This document shows positions 1 through 7,099 of a stretch of DNA of 44,395 nt, piece after piece. Position 1 is the first letter of the stretch. Each line of letters opens with the position of its first letter. The stretch is from Pseudonocardiales bacterium (GTDB lineage Bacteria > Actinomycetota > Actinomycetes > Mycobacteriales > Pseudonocardiaceae): NCBI GenBank assembly GCA_019247305.1, contig JAFAPC010000109.1, positions 1 to 44,395 of the forward strand, given 5' to 3'. The notes beneath the pieces were generated by a model that saw only the letters and a program-made list of their open reading frames with translations, did no database searches and was not told the DNA's origin. The position numbers were made by a program, and so were the translations under genes.

Positions 1-1
1 C

Positions 2-289
2 CCCAACGTCAAAAAATGGCTAGCCAAACACCCGCGGTTCCACCTGCACGTCACTCCCACCTCGTCCTCATGGCTCAATCTGATAGAACGGTGGTTCCGG
101 AACCTGACCGACAAGGCCATCCGCCGGGGCGTGTTCCACAGCGTCAACGATCTTGTCACCGCGATCGAGGACTATCTGAAAGCCAACAACGACAACCCGA
201 AACCATTCGTCTGGACCGCCACAGCCGAGCAGATCCTCGCCAAAATCGCCCGCGGACGAGTCGCCCTTCAGCAAGTGAAAAATCAATAG
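2..289 (+). mobile_element. IS630-family transposase, C-terminal part (5' truncated by window edge)
   Basis: An open frame enters at base 2 and ends at TAG 287-289, giving 95 residues with no start inside the window. It contains SSWLNLIERWFRNLTDKAI, the signature around the third catalytic acidic residue (the E of the DDE triad) of IS630/Tc1-type transposases, then a tail with PFVWTATAEQILAKIARGR typical of actinobacterial IS630 proteins. The enzyme would cut and join IS ends at TA targets. The first two catalytic Asp residues lie left of the window, so I cannot say whether the element is intact. The bases after the stop (GTGAGACACTACACTAG) may be the right terminal repeat, but the matching left end is not visible. 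Family is clear; element status is unknown. Confidence 0.85.
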
Positions 290-531
290 TGAGACACTAC
301 ACTAGTTGGGTGCAAGGAGTCGGTTGGTGTCTCGGGGAGGCCGGACCGCGAGCATCATCATCATCATCATCATCACCGACAGTCAGTGGCGAGCGCGTCC
401 TTGGGTCGATCGTCCATCTGAGCGGCTCGCACAGGCTGTGGGACGCGCATGCCAGCTTCAGACGCCGCTGGTAGGCGACCGTCCCGCAGTCCGGCTATGG
501 CCGCGCTGCCAGGGGCCCGACGAGGTGCGCA
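290..531. other. Intergenic stretch after the IS630 element
   Basis: No credible gene is seen. It holds the presumed IS end just after 289, the CAT repeat, and from about 467 the left edge of a roughly 440-bp segment that recurs at 4781-5223. Confidence 0.5.
353..376 (+). repeat. CAT trinucleotide microsatellite
   Basis: Seven perfect CAT units followed by CAC lie in the gap between the IS630 end and the decayed DUF397 copy. It could be read as a run of His or Ile-type codons, but no convincing gene spans it. Confidence 0.8.
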
Positions 532-774
532 TCAGGGGGTGAGGGTGTGCAGGAAGTTGCGCCAGGCGGGGGTGGGGACGGCCAGCGCGGGGCCCTCGGG
601 GTCCTTAAAGTCGCGCACCAGCACCCGCGCCGACGCGGGCGCGACCTACACGCAGCCACGGTTGAAGGTGCTGTAGTTGCTGGTGCGCCAGCCGACCTCG
701 ACACAGCCGCCGTTGGCACAGCTGTAGCTGCTTTTCTGCCAGACGATCCAGTCCGGCTCAGGGCCGGCCATCAT
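532..774 (-). pseudogene. DUF397 gene, broken copy with premature stop
   Basis: From ATG 774 the frame reads MAGPEPDWIVWQKSSYSC..., the start of a DUF397 domain (W-KSSYS-x-G-C-V-E-V), parallel to the intact gene at 4845-5087. After NRGCV a TAG at 646-648 stands where the intact copy has CAG (Gln). Beyond it the same frame continues to the expected end (LVRDFKDPEGP..., stop 532-534), so a single substitution appears to have cut the protein to about half. DUF397 proteins are small partners of DUF5753-type HTH regulators in actinomycetes. The C-to-T type change plus the neighbouring frameshift argue for decay rather than a deliberately short product. Confidence 0.75.
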
Positions 775-908
775 GATCCTCTCGATCCGCGGAGAGCTCG
801 GTTGCCAGGTGGCAATCAGCTCCGTTGATTCTCTCTCGCCCAGCGCGCTCTGGGCCAGCAAGCCCAGGATGCGCCGGTAGGCGGCGATCTCTGCGGGTTC
901 TCCAGGAA
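758..908 (-). pseudogene. DUF5753-HTH regulator, C-terminal remnant
   Basis: Only the last 45-50 codons of a regulator like that at 5071-5946 remain (EIAAYRRILGLLAQSALGERES, then LIAT). Relative to the intact copy one G is missing near 808-812 (CCAGGTGG against CCAGGGTGG), which throws the remnant into the frame of the downstream DUF397 gene. The HTH and most of DUF5753 are gone: homology stops near 908, just before the DUF222-HNH gene begins on the other strand. Confidence 0.75.
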
Positions 909-949
909 AACGCCCGGAAATTGTCAGGGGTGGGGGCGATGATGGTGGC

Positions 950-2227
950 GTGCTCGACACCCAGCTGGATCCCAGGCAGGCGATGGTTGCTTGCCTGGAT
1001 CGGTGGCGGCAGTTGATCGTCGGGTGTGATGACGCGGGGTTGCAGGTTCAGGTTCAGGACATTGAAGCGGTGTCGCGGATGCTGCATGCGGTGATGCTGG
1101 AGGCCGTCGCGGAGCTGGACTCTCGCGCTATCGCGGCTACTACTGGGTTCGGCAGCACCAAGCGGCTGCTGGCGGGGATGCTGCAGCTGTCGGCCACCGA
1201 GGCCGGTACCCGGGTTGCGCATGCCACCCAGCTCGCGTCGCGGCGCACGCTGAGTGGTGAGGCGCTCCCCCCGGTGCTGCCGAACACGGCTGCGGGGCTG
1301 GCGGCGGGGGAGATCGGGGTGGGGCAAGTTCGGGTGATCGCCGAGACGATGGCGGCGATCCCCGCCTCGGTGAGTGTCGAGCAGCGCGAGGCTGCGGAGG
1401 CTGATCTGGCCCGGTATGCCCGCTCGTTCGCTCCGGCGTCGCTATCCAAGATTGGGCGGCACATTCTGGCGCACCTCGACCAGGACGGTCCGAAGCCCCG
1501 GGAGGAGCCCGAGCCCGCTGCTGCGGCGGGCGAGCTGCGGTTACGGGAACGCCGCGACGGGCGGCTGGGATTCGAAGGGTTTCTGGAACCCGAGCACGGT
1601 GGCGCGTTCCGTTCTCTGATTGAGCAGTTCGCCGCGCCCCGTCCGGCCAGTGAGGGGATCCCCGATCCGCGGACCGCCTCGCAGCGCAACGCTGATGCAT
1701 TGGTGGAGATCTGCGGGCTGGCCCGCGCCGCCCACGACTGCCCCACCACCGGTGGGGAACCCCCGCACGTGAGCGTCACTATTGACTGGGAGACTCTGCG
1801 CACCGGCTTGGGGACGGCGACGCTGGACTACGGGATCCACGTGAGCGCCTCTGAGGCCCGTCGGTGGGCCTGTGATGCGAAAATTATCCCCGTCGTCCTG
1901 GGCGGGGCATCTGAACCGCTGGACGTGGGGCGGGCGATGCGCACCATCCCACTTTCTCTTCGCCGGGCGCTGGTCGCCCGGGACCGGGGATGCGCCTTCC
2001 CCGGGTGTGATAGGTCACCGGGATTGTGCCAGGCTCACCATTGCCGCCACTGGGCCGACGGCGGTGACACCAGCATCGACAACTGCGTCCTTTTATGCGA
2101 GACCCATCATCGGCACGTGCATTGCACTGGGTGGGAGATCCTGATCCGCCCGGGCTACGTCGAGTTCATTCCCCCAGCAATTCTGGACCCCGACCGTATA
2201 CCACTGCGCAACCCCCTGCGCTGCTAA
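950..2227 (+). CDS. DUF222 / HNH endonuclease protein (13E12-like)
   Basis: 425 residues from GTG 950. The N-terminal three quarters match the DUF222 pattern (an all-helical region beginning DPRQAMVACLDRWRQL, with LDSRAIAATTGF). The C-terminus is an HNH nuclease: CAFPGCDRS, AHHCRHWADGGDTSIDNCV, then LLCETHHRHVH, giving two Cys pairs and the H-N-H residues. Such proteins form the large repeated 13E12 group of actinobacteria, and in Mycobacterium tuberculosis several are SOS controlled. No LexA-like site is visible upstream here, unlike the second copy near 22850. The start is uncertain because no strong ribosome binding site precedes it. The family is presumed to be DNA nucleases, perhaps linked to mobile elements; the actual substrate is unknown. 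Confidence 0.85.
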   Translation: MLDTQLDPRQAMVACLDRWRQLIVGCDDAGLQVQVQDIEAVSRMLHAVMLEAVAELDSRAIAATTGFGSTKRLLAGMLQLSATEAGTRVAHATQLASRRTLSGEALPPVLPNTAAGLAAGEIGVGQVRVIAETMAAIPASVSVEQREAAEADLARYARSFAPASLSKIGRHILAHLDQDGPKPREEPEPAAAAGELRLRERRDGRLGFEGFLEPEHGGAFRSLIEQFAAPRPASEGIPDPRTASQRNADALVEICGLARAAHDCPTTGGEPPHVSVTIDWETLRTGLGTATLDYGIHVSASEARRWACDAKIIPVVLGGASEPLDVGRAMRTIPLSLRRALVARDRGCAFPGCDRSPGLCQAHHCRHWADGGDTSIDNCVLLCETHHRHVHCTGWEILIRPGYVEFIPPAILDPDRIPLRNPLRC

Positions 2228-2648
2228 GCGCTCACCCCCGTCAGTGGCGTTGGGATGGATCGTGGGATGCCCCTGCGCTGATTGCGGGTGTGCCTCTCAG
2301 CCGAGTGGCCGGGAATCCCGACAAACCCCGACGGACTTGAGCGCTGACCACTGAGCGTGGACTTCCGACATGTCGCGGTCTGCGCCGACCGCCAGTACCC
2401 GGCACCGACATCGTCGACTCGGACAGTGGCAGCATCAGAGCTGGTGAGAACGGCCTGCTCGCGAAGCAGCAGCTGTTGAACGATGCGGCGGCGCTGCTAC
2501 GCACGCTGAAACCGACAGCCGATGCACCGCGCCAGCCGCTGCGCCGGCTGCCGATGAGCGGTGCCTACGACAGATGCCGGAGCGACACGGCCACTCGATC
2601 GGCCGAGATTCTGTGGCAGGGACTCAGCGGCCGGGATCCGCATAACAG
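2228..2648. other. Intergenic stretch with possible remnant of an antitoxin gene
   Basis: The plus strand has one frame open from about 2400 to TGA 2650-2652, overlapping the PIN gene start. It reads QLLNDAAALLRTLKP followed by a Pro/Arg-rich tail. Placement directly in front of a VapC-like gene is where a VapB antitoxin would sit, but I see no recognisable DNA-binding motif and no good start codon. Probably a remnant or plain spacer. Confidence 0.25.
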
Positions 2649-2960
2649 GTGATCGTCGACACCGGGGTCATCTACGCCAACATCGACCGAGCCGACGACT
2701 GGCACGCTTCGGCCGCCGAGGCCGACTTCCTGGCCGCGCTCAGCCGCCACGACTTTGACCCTATCCCGCTGACGAGCAGGGACTACGCGCGAGCTGCTGA
2801 GCTGGTCCGCAAGTATGCAGACCTTCCCCTCGGCGCCGTCGATGCGTCTGTGATCGCGGTCGCCGAGCGACTGGGCGACCGAGAGGTCGCTACTACCGAC
2901 CGCCGGCACTTTCATGCTGTGCAGGAAGCTCGCGTCTTCACGCTCTATCCCACCGTGTAG
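2649..2960 (+). CDS. VapC-like PIN-domain toxin, internally shortened
   Basis: 103 residues from GTG 2649. The start MIVDTGVIYA is the first PIN strand with its metal-binding Asp4. The end keeps DASVIAVAERL and TTDRRHF, the other two acidic positions. PIN toxins of this group are about 130-140 residues and cleave RNA (tRNA, rRNA or mRNA) with Mg2+. The central section that normally carries the conserved Glu (of the type VLPEV) is absent: the frame passes from DDWHASAAEADFLAAL straight to LTSRDYARAAELV. About 30 codons therefore seem deleted in frame, so activity is doubtful. No clear antitoxin lies upstream. Probably a crippled toxin gene. Confidence 0.65.
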   Translation: MIVDTGVIYANIDRADDWHASAAEADFLAALSRHDFDPIPLTSRDYARAAELVRKYADLPLGAVDASVIAVAERLGDREVATTDRRHFHAVQEARVFTLYPTV

Positions 2961-3179
2961 TAAATCGGCCTCGTCGGCACGCAGTTACCATGGTCAACCG
3001 TCTACGGCACCTGTCTCTGCCATGCATCGCTCGGCACGGTCAACCCAAAACAGCGTTCTGGATCTTTTCATCCCCAACTGCCCGAACGACGCGCAGACCG
3101 CTGATGAGCGGTTGTCCGCGTCCGGGTTGGTTCGGCGGCGGATTAAAAGCCCGTTGCGCCGAGTGTCGGGTGGTGATGG

Positions 3180-3566
3180 TCAGGATAACTCCTCAAGCTT
3201 GTCAAGCAGCTTGTTGAGGGCTTTTCGCATGTCGCTCCACATGTTGCTATGGCTTGTAGCGCGTTGGCGAGCTGAAGCTGGACTTAAGCCCCTTGGTGGT
3301 GGAGCGGCCTCCTTGAACTCCAGGTAAGCGTGCACTGCTCCGATAAACGCTGTAAGGCTATCTCGGGTGTCATTTCTGATCTTCTTGTCCGATGCAAATG
3401 CTGAGCGCAGTTCCTTATAGACCTTATTCGCTTTCATCTCCATTTCAATTTTATTCGTACTGGTCGTGCTCGGATTCTTGGTCAGGTCCTCGAATGTGCG
3501 CAGCTCAGCCAGCGCCACCCTAATTTTTTCGTTGGATGGATCCTGCGGTCGGGCCGCGGCGGACAC
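3180..3566 (-). CDS. Small hypothetical partner of the TIR protein
   Basis: 128 residues starting at GTG 3566-3564, which shares one base with the TAG stop of the TIR gene (TAGTG), so translation is probably coupled. The product is charged and predicted helical: a Lys/Glu-rich middle (NKIEMEMKANKVYKELR), then ending NKLLDKLEELS. No signal peptide, membrane segment or known motif is recognised. The coding sequence is visibly AT-richer than the flanking core genes, like the TIR gene, which suggests joint acquisition. It could be a regulator, adaptor or substrate partner of the TIR protein. I do not recognise the family. Confidence 0.65.
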   Translation of the reverse strand: MSAAARPQDPSNEKIRVALAELRTFEDLTKNPSTTSTNKIEMEMKANKVYKELRSAFASDKKIRNDTRDSLTAFIGAVHAYLEFKEAAPPPRGLSPASARQRATSHSNMWSDMRKALNKLLDKLEELS

Positions 3567-4450
3567 TACGGTTCCTCACTGTCCTGTCTCGTGAGGATGC
3601 CAAGCAACCAATCCGTGAGGTGAATCGCTCGTGTGCAGGCATCTCTAACCTGCCGGCGTGACGACTCCGCTGTGGTCGCCGTAGCCAAAGTGGCGGCAAG
3701 ATTGTCGATGAGCGATTGCGTCCGGTCGGGTAGTAGTGGATGACGGGGCCACTGTTGACTGAGTTGTGCCCGCAGACTCCTAGTCGAGATGGCAAGATCG
3801 TCCCACGTCACCGCATCGAAGCTGGTTGTGGACAATGCGTCGATGAGAGGCTGCCACAGGTTGGTCAACGTCCGCAATTGGTTGCCCGCCTTACCGCGCG
3901 CTTCTCTCCATGCCGCAAGACTGGATACGGTGGATTGTGATAGTGGCTCCTGCGCCATCGCCTCGTCGGCATCACCAGGCTGATGCCGACTACGCACTGT
4001 GTCAACCAACTCTTTCAGTTTCTCGACGACGCAGGTCCACTGACTGTCTCGCTGGCCTCCCTCGAACTTGTTGAGTTGATCGGACGGGTAACGGTGCAGC
4101 TTACGTAATGGGTCATCGACGCCCAGGTAGATGGCGGAAAAATAAATTACGAAAATCTTACATTCCTGCGCCTCAAATCTGATCAGTGCGCGACGAAATT
4201 CTTTGGGGTAAGCATACCTAGAATTCCTGTACTCTGGCGTGAGTAACACGACAAATATATCTGCATTATCGAGGTGGGTGAGGAGCTGTTCTTCCCATTT
4301 ACCAGAGGATATCATGCCGTCGTAAAACCTCTCGACACCGGGCTGATCCTTGAGTGACGAGGTATGATTGAGAAATTCTGTTAAGAGTTTTTTATCGTCG
4401 TCTCGGGCGTAGCTGACGAAGATGCGGACAGGGGGCACCGTGGACATCAC
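3566..4450 (-). CDS. TIR-domain protein, candidate NAD-cleaving defence effector
   Basis: About 294 residues from GTG 4450, or 293 from the adjoining ATG 4447. Residues 8 to about 150 are a TIR domain: RIFVSYARDD (box 1), FYDGMISSGKWEEQL (the D..I..G..W motif), ADIFVVLLTPEYRNS, then YPKEFRRAL, where Glu84 sits at the position of the catalytic Glu of NAD-hydrolysing TIR domains. The C-terminal half is helical, Trp/Arg-rich and unassigned, a plausible sensing or oligomerisation region. Bacterial TIR proteins with extra C-terminal domains commonly act in anti-phage defence by depleting NAD or making signal nucleotides. The gene overlaps the next one by one base, is AT-richer than its surroundings, and sits among IS, toxin and HNH genes. 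Family call is solid; defence role is inferred. Confidence 0.8.
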   Translation of the reverse strand: MMSTVPPVRIFVSYARDDDKKLLTEFLNHTSSLKDQPGVERFYDGMISSGKWEEQLLTHLDNADIFVVLLTPEYRNSRYAYPKEFRRALIRFEAQECKIFVIYFSAIYLGVDDPLRKLHRYPSDQLNKFEGGQRDSQWTCVVEKLKELVDTVRSRHQPGDADEAMAQEPLSQSTVSSLAAWREARGKAGNQLRTLTNLWQPLIDALSTTSFDAVTWDDLAISTRSLRAQLSQQWPRHPLLPDRTQSLIDNLAATLATATTAESSRRQVRDACTRAIHLTDWLLGILTRQDSEEP

Positions 4451-4844
4451 GTAAGTCTTGCACCGGCAAGCTGACCAGTCACCAGGGGTCCTATAATGTT
4501 AGATGCAGAGGCGTTGGCGTGTTGGCAACGTGCGGGCAGAGGCAGCTACCGTGGTGCTGTGATCAGATGGCAAAGGCGTGTATAGCTCCGCTGGACATCC
4601 ACGACCCATGCCGCGTTGTGGAGAGCTGCGAAGGCTGGATGGCGCTGCCGGTGACCGAACCCCTTGTCCACTGGCCGGTCGGCGACCAGCGTCATGGGCA
4701 CCGCGGCTGTGCGGGAAGGGGAATGTAGGGAGCCACTATCGCCGTCATCCCAAGGGCGCGGGCCACCTTCAGGCGCGGACGCTGGTAGGCAGCCGTGGCA
4801 GTCCGGCGATGGGCCGCACTGCCACGGGCCTGGCGAGGTGCGCC
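4451..4844. other. Intergenic stretch between TIR operon and DUF397 gene
   Basis: Short open frames here look spurious. The region must hold the TIR operon promoter near 4451-4510, although no clean -35/-10 pair is seen. From about 4781 it is the left edge of the repeat shared with 467-908. Confidence 0.4.
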
Positions 4845-5223
4845 TCAGGGGGTGAGGGTGTGCAGGAAGCTGCGCCAGGCGGGGGTGGGGACGGCCAGCG
4901 CGGGACCTTCGGGGTCCTTGGAGTCGCGCACCAGCACCCGGCCCGGCGCGGGTGCGACCTGCACGCAGTCGCCGTTGGAGGCGCAGTAGCTGCTGGTGCG
5001 CCAGCCGACTTCGACACAGCCACCGTTCCAGCAGCTGTAGCTGCTTTTCCGCCAGACGATCCGGTCCGGCTCAGGGGCGATCATCATGATCCTCTCGATC
5101 CTCGTAAAGATCGGTTGCCAGGGTGGCAATCAGCTCCATTGATTCTCTCTCGCCCAGCGCGGTCTGGGCCAGTAAGGCCAGCATGCGCCGGTAGGTGGCG
5201 ATCTCTTCGGGCTTCTCCAGGAA
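4781..5223. repeat. Diverged direct repeat, copy 2 (partner at 467-908)
   Basis: This is the intact version of the segment repeated at 467-908. It covers the 3' end of the DUF5753-HTH gene, the DUF397 gene and about 60 bases beyond it. The two copies flank the HNH, PIN and TIR genes. Confidence 0.8.
4845..5087 (-). CDS. DUF397 family protein
   Basis: 80 residues from ATG 5087 (or the adjoining ATG 5084), preceded by GAGAGG at good spacing. The start lies inside the last codons of the upstream regulator, overlapping it by about 17 bases in another frame. The protein has the DUF397 pattern: IVWRKSSYS, CVEVGWR, then VLVRDSKDPEGPALAV, TPAWRSFL. DUF397 proteins are found beside DUF5753-type HTH regulators throughout actinomycetes. 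In Streptomyces the related BldB/WhiJ-type systems influence development, and the small partner is thought to modulate its regulator. The exact role here is unknown. Confidence 0.85.
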   Translation of the reverse strand: MMIAPEPDRIVWRKSSYSCWNGGCVEVGWRTSSYCASNGDCVQVAPAPGRVLVRDSKDPEGPALAVPTPAWRSFLHTLTP

Positions 5224-5946
5224 CAGGCTGGTGGTCTCGCTTTCCAGGTAGGCCACCGGGCGGAACTCGGCGAACTCCATGAGCTTGAACGCTCCCGACG
5301 CCGCGGCGTACCCGCCGCGCGCGGCCGGCACCACCCGTAGGCTCAGGTAGGGGCGGGTCGCCTTGCGCAGCAGGTGCTGCAGCTGCTCGGCCATCACCGC
5401 CGGCCCGCCCACCGGCAGGCGCAGCACGAACTCGTGGATGAAGAAGCTGAACCGGGCCGGGCGTTCCCGGCCGAACAGGCTCTGGCGGCCCAGCCGGGCG
5501 GCCACTCGGTCCTCGATCTCCTCCGCCGGGATCATGCCAATCTCCCGGATCAGCGCGCGGGCGTAGTCGGTGGTCTGCAGCAGGCCGGGCACCAGTGTCG
5601 GCTGGAAGTCGTCGATGCTCACCGCCTTGTTCTCGTGGTCGATCAGGGTGCGCAGCTGCTTAGGCAGCCGACTGCCGTGCTGTTGCAGCCAGCCGGGGGT
5701 GTTCTGCTCCCGACAGATCGCCAACAGCCGCTCCCGCTCGGTGCCGGTCACCGCGACCACCGCGAGGAACGCGGAGACGTCCACCTCGGTGCCGCCGCGC
5801 TTGCCGGACAGCAGCCGCGACACCCGGCTCTGCGACCAGCCGAGCTTCTCGGCAGCGCCCTTCTGGTCCATCCCGGTCCGCTCCATCGCCCGGCGCAGCC
5901 CCTCGCCCAGCTCCCGGCTGCGGATCGTCGGCTCGCGATCGCGCAT
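5071..5946 (-). CDS. XRE-type HTH regulator with DUF5753 domain
   Basis: 291 residues from ATG 5946, with GGAGGT four bases upstream. Residues about 10-70 form the helix-turn-helix (LGEGLRRAMERTGMDQKGAA, then WSQSRVSRLLSGKR). Residues about 100-280 form DUF5753 (VPGLLQTTDYARALI and onward). It is the family paired with DUF397 proteins, as in the WhiJ-like modules of Streptomyces, and probably a transcriptional regulator acting with the small protein encoded next. A divergent small gene starts at 6102, and the roughly 155-bp space between them carries inverted TTGTCC repeats, a likely autoregulatory operator. A truncated paralogue lies at 758-908. Confidence 0.9.
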   Translation of the reverse strand: MRDREPTIRSRELGEGLRRAMERTGMDQKGAAEKLGWSQSRVSRLLSGKRGGTEVDVSAFLAVVAVTGTERERLLAICREQNTPGWLQQHGSRLPKQLRTLIDHENKAVSIDDFQPTLVPGLLQTTDYARALIREIGMIPAEEIEDRVAARLGRQSLFGRERPARFSFFIHEFVLRLPVGGPAVMAEQLQHLLRKATRPYLSLRVVPAARGGYAAASGAFKLMEFAEFRPVAYLESETTSLFLEKPEEIATYRRMLALLAQTALGERESMELIATLATDLYEDREDHDDRP

Positions 5947-5973
5947 GGTGACCTCCCCGGGGCACTATACGGC

Positions 5974-6024
5974 TTGTCCGGGGGACAAATCGAGCAACTT
6001 GTCCGAACATGGACTTGTATGTCC
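5974..6024. promoter_or_regulatory. Inverted-repeat cluster, candidate operator of the XRE regulator
   Basis: TTGTCC-GGG-GGACAA (5974-5988) is a perfect palindrome around three bases. A second TTGTCC (5999-6004) is followed six bases later by GGAC, and GGAC-N6-GTCC spans 6011-6024. The half-site TTGTCC/GGACAA thus recurs 25 bp apart in the divergent promoter region of the DUF5753 regulator and the gene at 6102. Binding by the regulator is inferred. Confidence 0.5.
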
Positions 6025-6101
6025 CTGAGTCATTCGAGTTGCCTGTGCACTGGCGGGGCGACCGGCCTCGCCGTACCCCACCCGGACCTGGGAGATCTCC
6101 G

Positions 6102-6425
6102 ATGGACCCCCTCACCTCAGCGGTCGCCGACGCCTTCACACTCCTGCGGCAGGACCTCTGCCAGCGTTTGGACGACGCGGAGTCCTCGTCGACCAGCTAC
6201 GAGGACTGGGACGAGGAGGATATCGACGCCGCGCGCGAGCTGATCCCCCATCTAGTGCTGGTTCTCCGCGGGCTGCTGCTGGATCACCAGATGCGACCGG
6301 GCGGTGAGTGCCGGACCTGCTCTGTGGCGTGGCCGTGCCCGGTGGTGGCCCTGATGCACGGCCTGCTCAAGGATCCTGAGAACCAGTTCCCCGCGCTCAC
6401 CCACCGGGTACACAAGGAACGGTGA
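6102..6425 (+). CDS. Small hypothetical protein divergent from the DUF5753 regulator
   Basis: 107 residues from ATG 6102, preceded by GGGAGA. A longer reading from 6009 would run through the operator region and is unlikely. The N-terminal part is acidic (SYEDWDEEDIDAARELI), the middle hydrophobic (HLVLVLRGLLL), and the C-terminal part has CRTCSVAWPCPVV, a Cys-x2-Cys-x5-Cys arrangement seen in small actinomycete proteins encoded next to DUF397/HTH modules. The Cys residues might bind a metal. Position suggests it belongs to the same regulatory module. Function unknown. Confidence 0.65.
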   Translation: MDPLTSAVADAFTLLRQDLCQRLDDAESSSTSYEDWDEEDIDAARELIPHLVLVLRGLLLDHQMRPGGECRTCSVAWPCPVVALMHGLLKDPENQFPALTHRVHKER

Positions 6426-6433
6426 CTACCGTT

Positions 6434-6481
6434 ACCCGTGAGTGGCGTTACGTCCCATAGCGCACAATGCCACTCACGGGT
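6434..6481. terminator. Bidirectional hairpin between convergent genes
   Basis: Two perfect 13-base arms (6434-6446 and 6469-6481, ACCCGTGAGTGGC and its complement) enclose a 22-base loop. The right arm covers the stop codon of pth. There is no T run, as is common in high-GC actinobacteria. Placement between two convergent genes fits a shared terminator. Confidence 0.7.
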
Positions 6482-7079
6482 GCTCATGCACCTGGTTCTG
6501 GGTGGCGGCCAGTCCCTGGGTGAGGAGCTGCTCGACGGCATCGGCGCACCGGTCCACCAGCAGGTCCAGCTCGCGACGCTGCTCAGCGGAAAAGTCGCGC
6601 AGCACGAAGTCCGCCGGATCCATCCGGCCTGGCGGGCGGCCGATACCGAAGCGGACCCGCAGGTAATCCCGGGTGCCCAGACACGCCGAGACCGAGCGCA
6701 GACCATTGTGCCCGCCCTCGCCTCCGCCGCGCTTGAGCTTGAGCACGCCGTACTCGAGGTCCAAATCGTCGTGCACTACCACCACATCGGTCGGTGGGAT
6801 CGTGAAGAACCGTGCCGTCCCGGCGACCGCTGGCCCGGAGACGTTCATGAACGAGCGTGGCCGGGCCAGCACCACACGCCGTCCGGCCAGCCGCGTCTCC
6901 AGGACGTCAGCCCCGGCTTTGTGCGAGGTGAGACGCCCCCCGACCCGGCGGAGGAGCTCCTCAAGGACCATGAACCCAACGTTGTGCCGGTTACCGGCGT
7001 AGCCGGGGCCCGGGTTGCCAAGACCCACGACCAGGGTGATCTCAGGGGCGACCCAGTCGGTGCGACCACCGGTGATCAC
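6474..7079 (-). CDS. pth: Peptidyl-tRNA hydrolase
   Basis: 201 residues from GTG 7079, chosen because GAGG lies six bases upstream; an in-frame TTG at 7103 overlapping the rplY stop is possible. It frees tRNA from peptidyl-tRNA that drops off the ribosome. The sequence shows [19 protein letters not shown] (catalytic His), the RSFMNVSG motif, HDDLDLEYG and GGEGGHNGL, all conserved in Pth. It sits 20 bases after rplY, the usual actinobacterial rplY-pth pair. Its stop codon lies within the downstream hairpin. Confidence 0.95.
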   Translation of the reverse strand: MITGGRTDWVAPEITLVVGLGNPGPGYAGNRHNVGFMVLEELLRRVGGRLTSHKAGADVLETRLAGRRVVLARPRSFMNVSGPAVAGTARFFTIPPTDVVVVHDDLDLEYGVLKLKRGGGEGGHNGLRSVSACLGTRDYLRVRFGIGRPPGRMDPADFVLRDFSAEQRRELDLLVDRCADAVEQLLTQGLAATQNQVHEHP

Positions 7080-7099
7080 GGTCGCCTCAACAACCCGGG

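Larger units (their letters stand above)
467..908. repeat. Diverged direct repeat, copy 1 (partner at 4781-5223)
   Basis: This segment aligns by eye almost base for base with 4781-5223. It begins near GCTGGTAGGC and ends near CTCCAGGAA. It covers the 3' end of a DUF5753-HTH gene plus a whole DUF397 gene, both on the minus strand. The copy here is damaged and its upstream side has been replaced by the region leading into the DUF222-HNH gene. Confidence 0.8.

Noticed and set aside
4492..4497. TATAAT on the plus strand as a promoter -10
   Set aside because: The only -35-like hexamer (TTGCAC at 4458) is about 28 bases away, too far, and no plus-strand gene follows.
4519..5282. Plus-strand open frames across the DUF397/HTH region
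   Set aside because: They run antisense through two well-supported minus-strand genes and lack motifs or ribosome binding sites.
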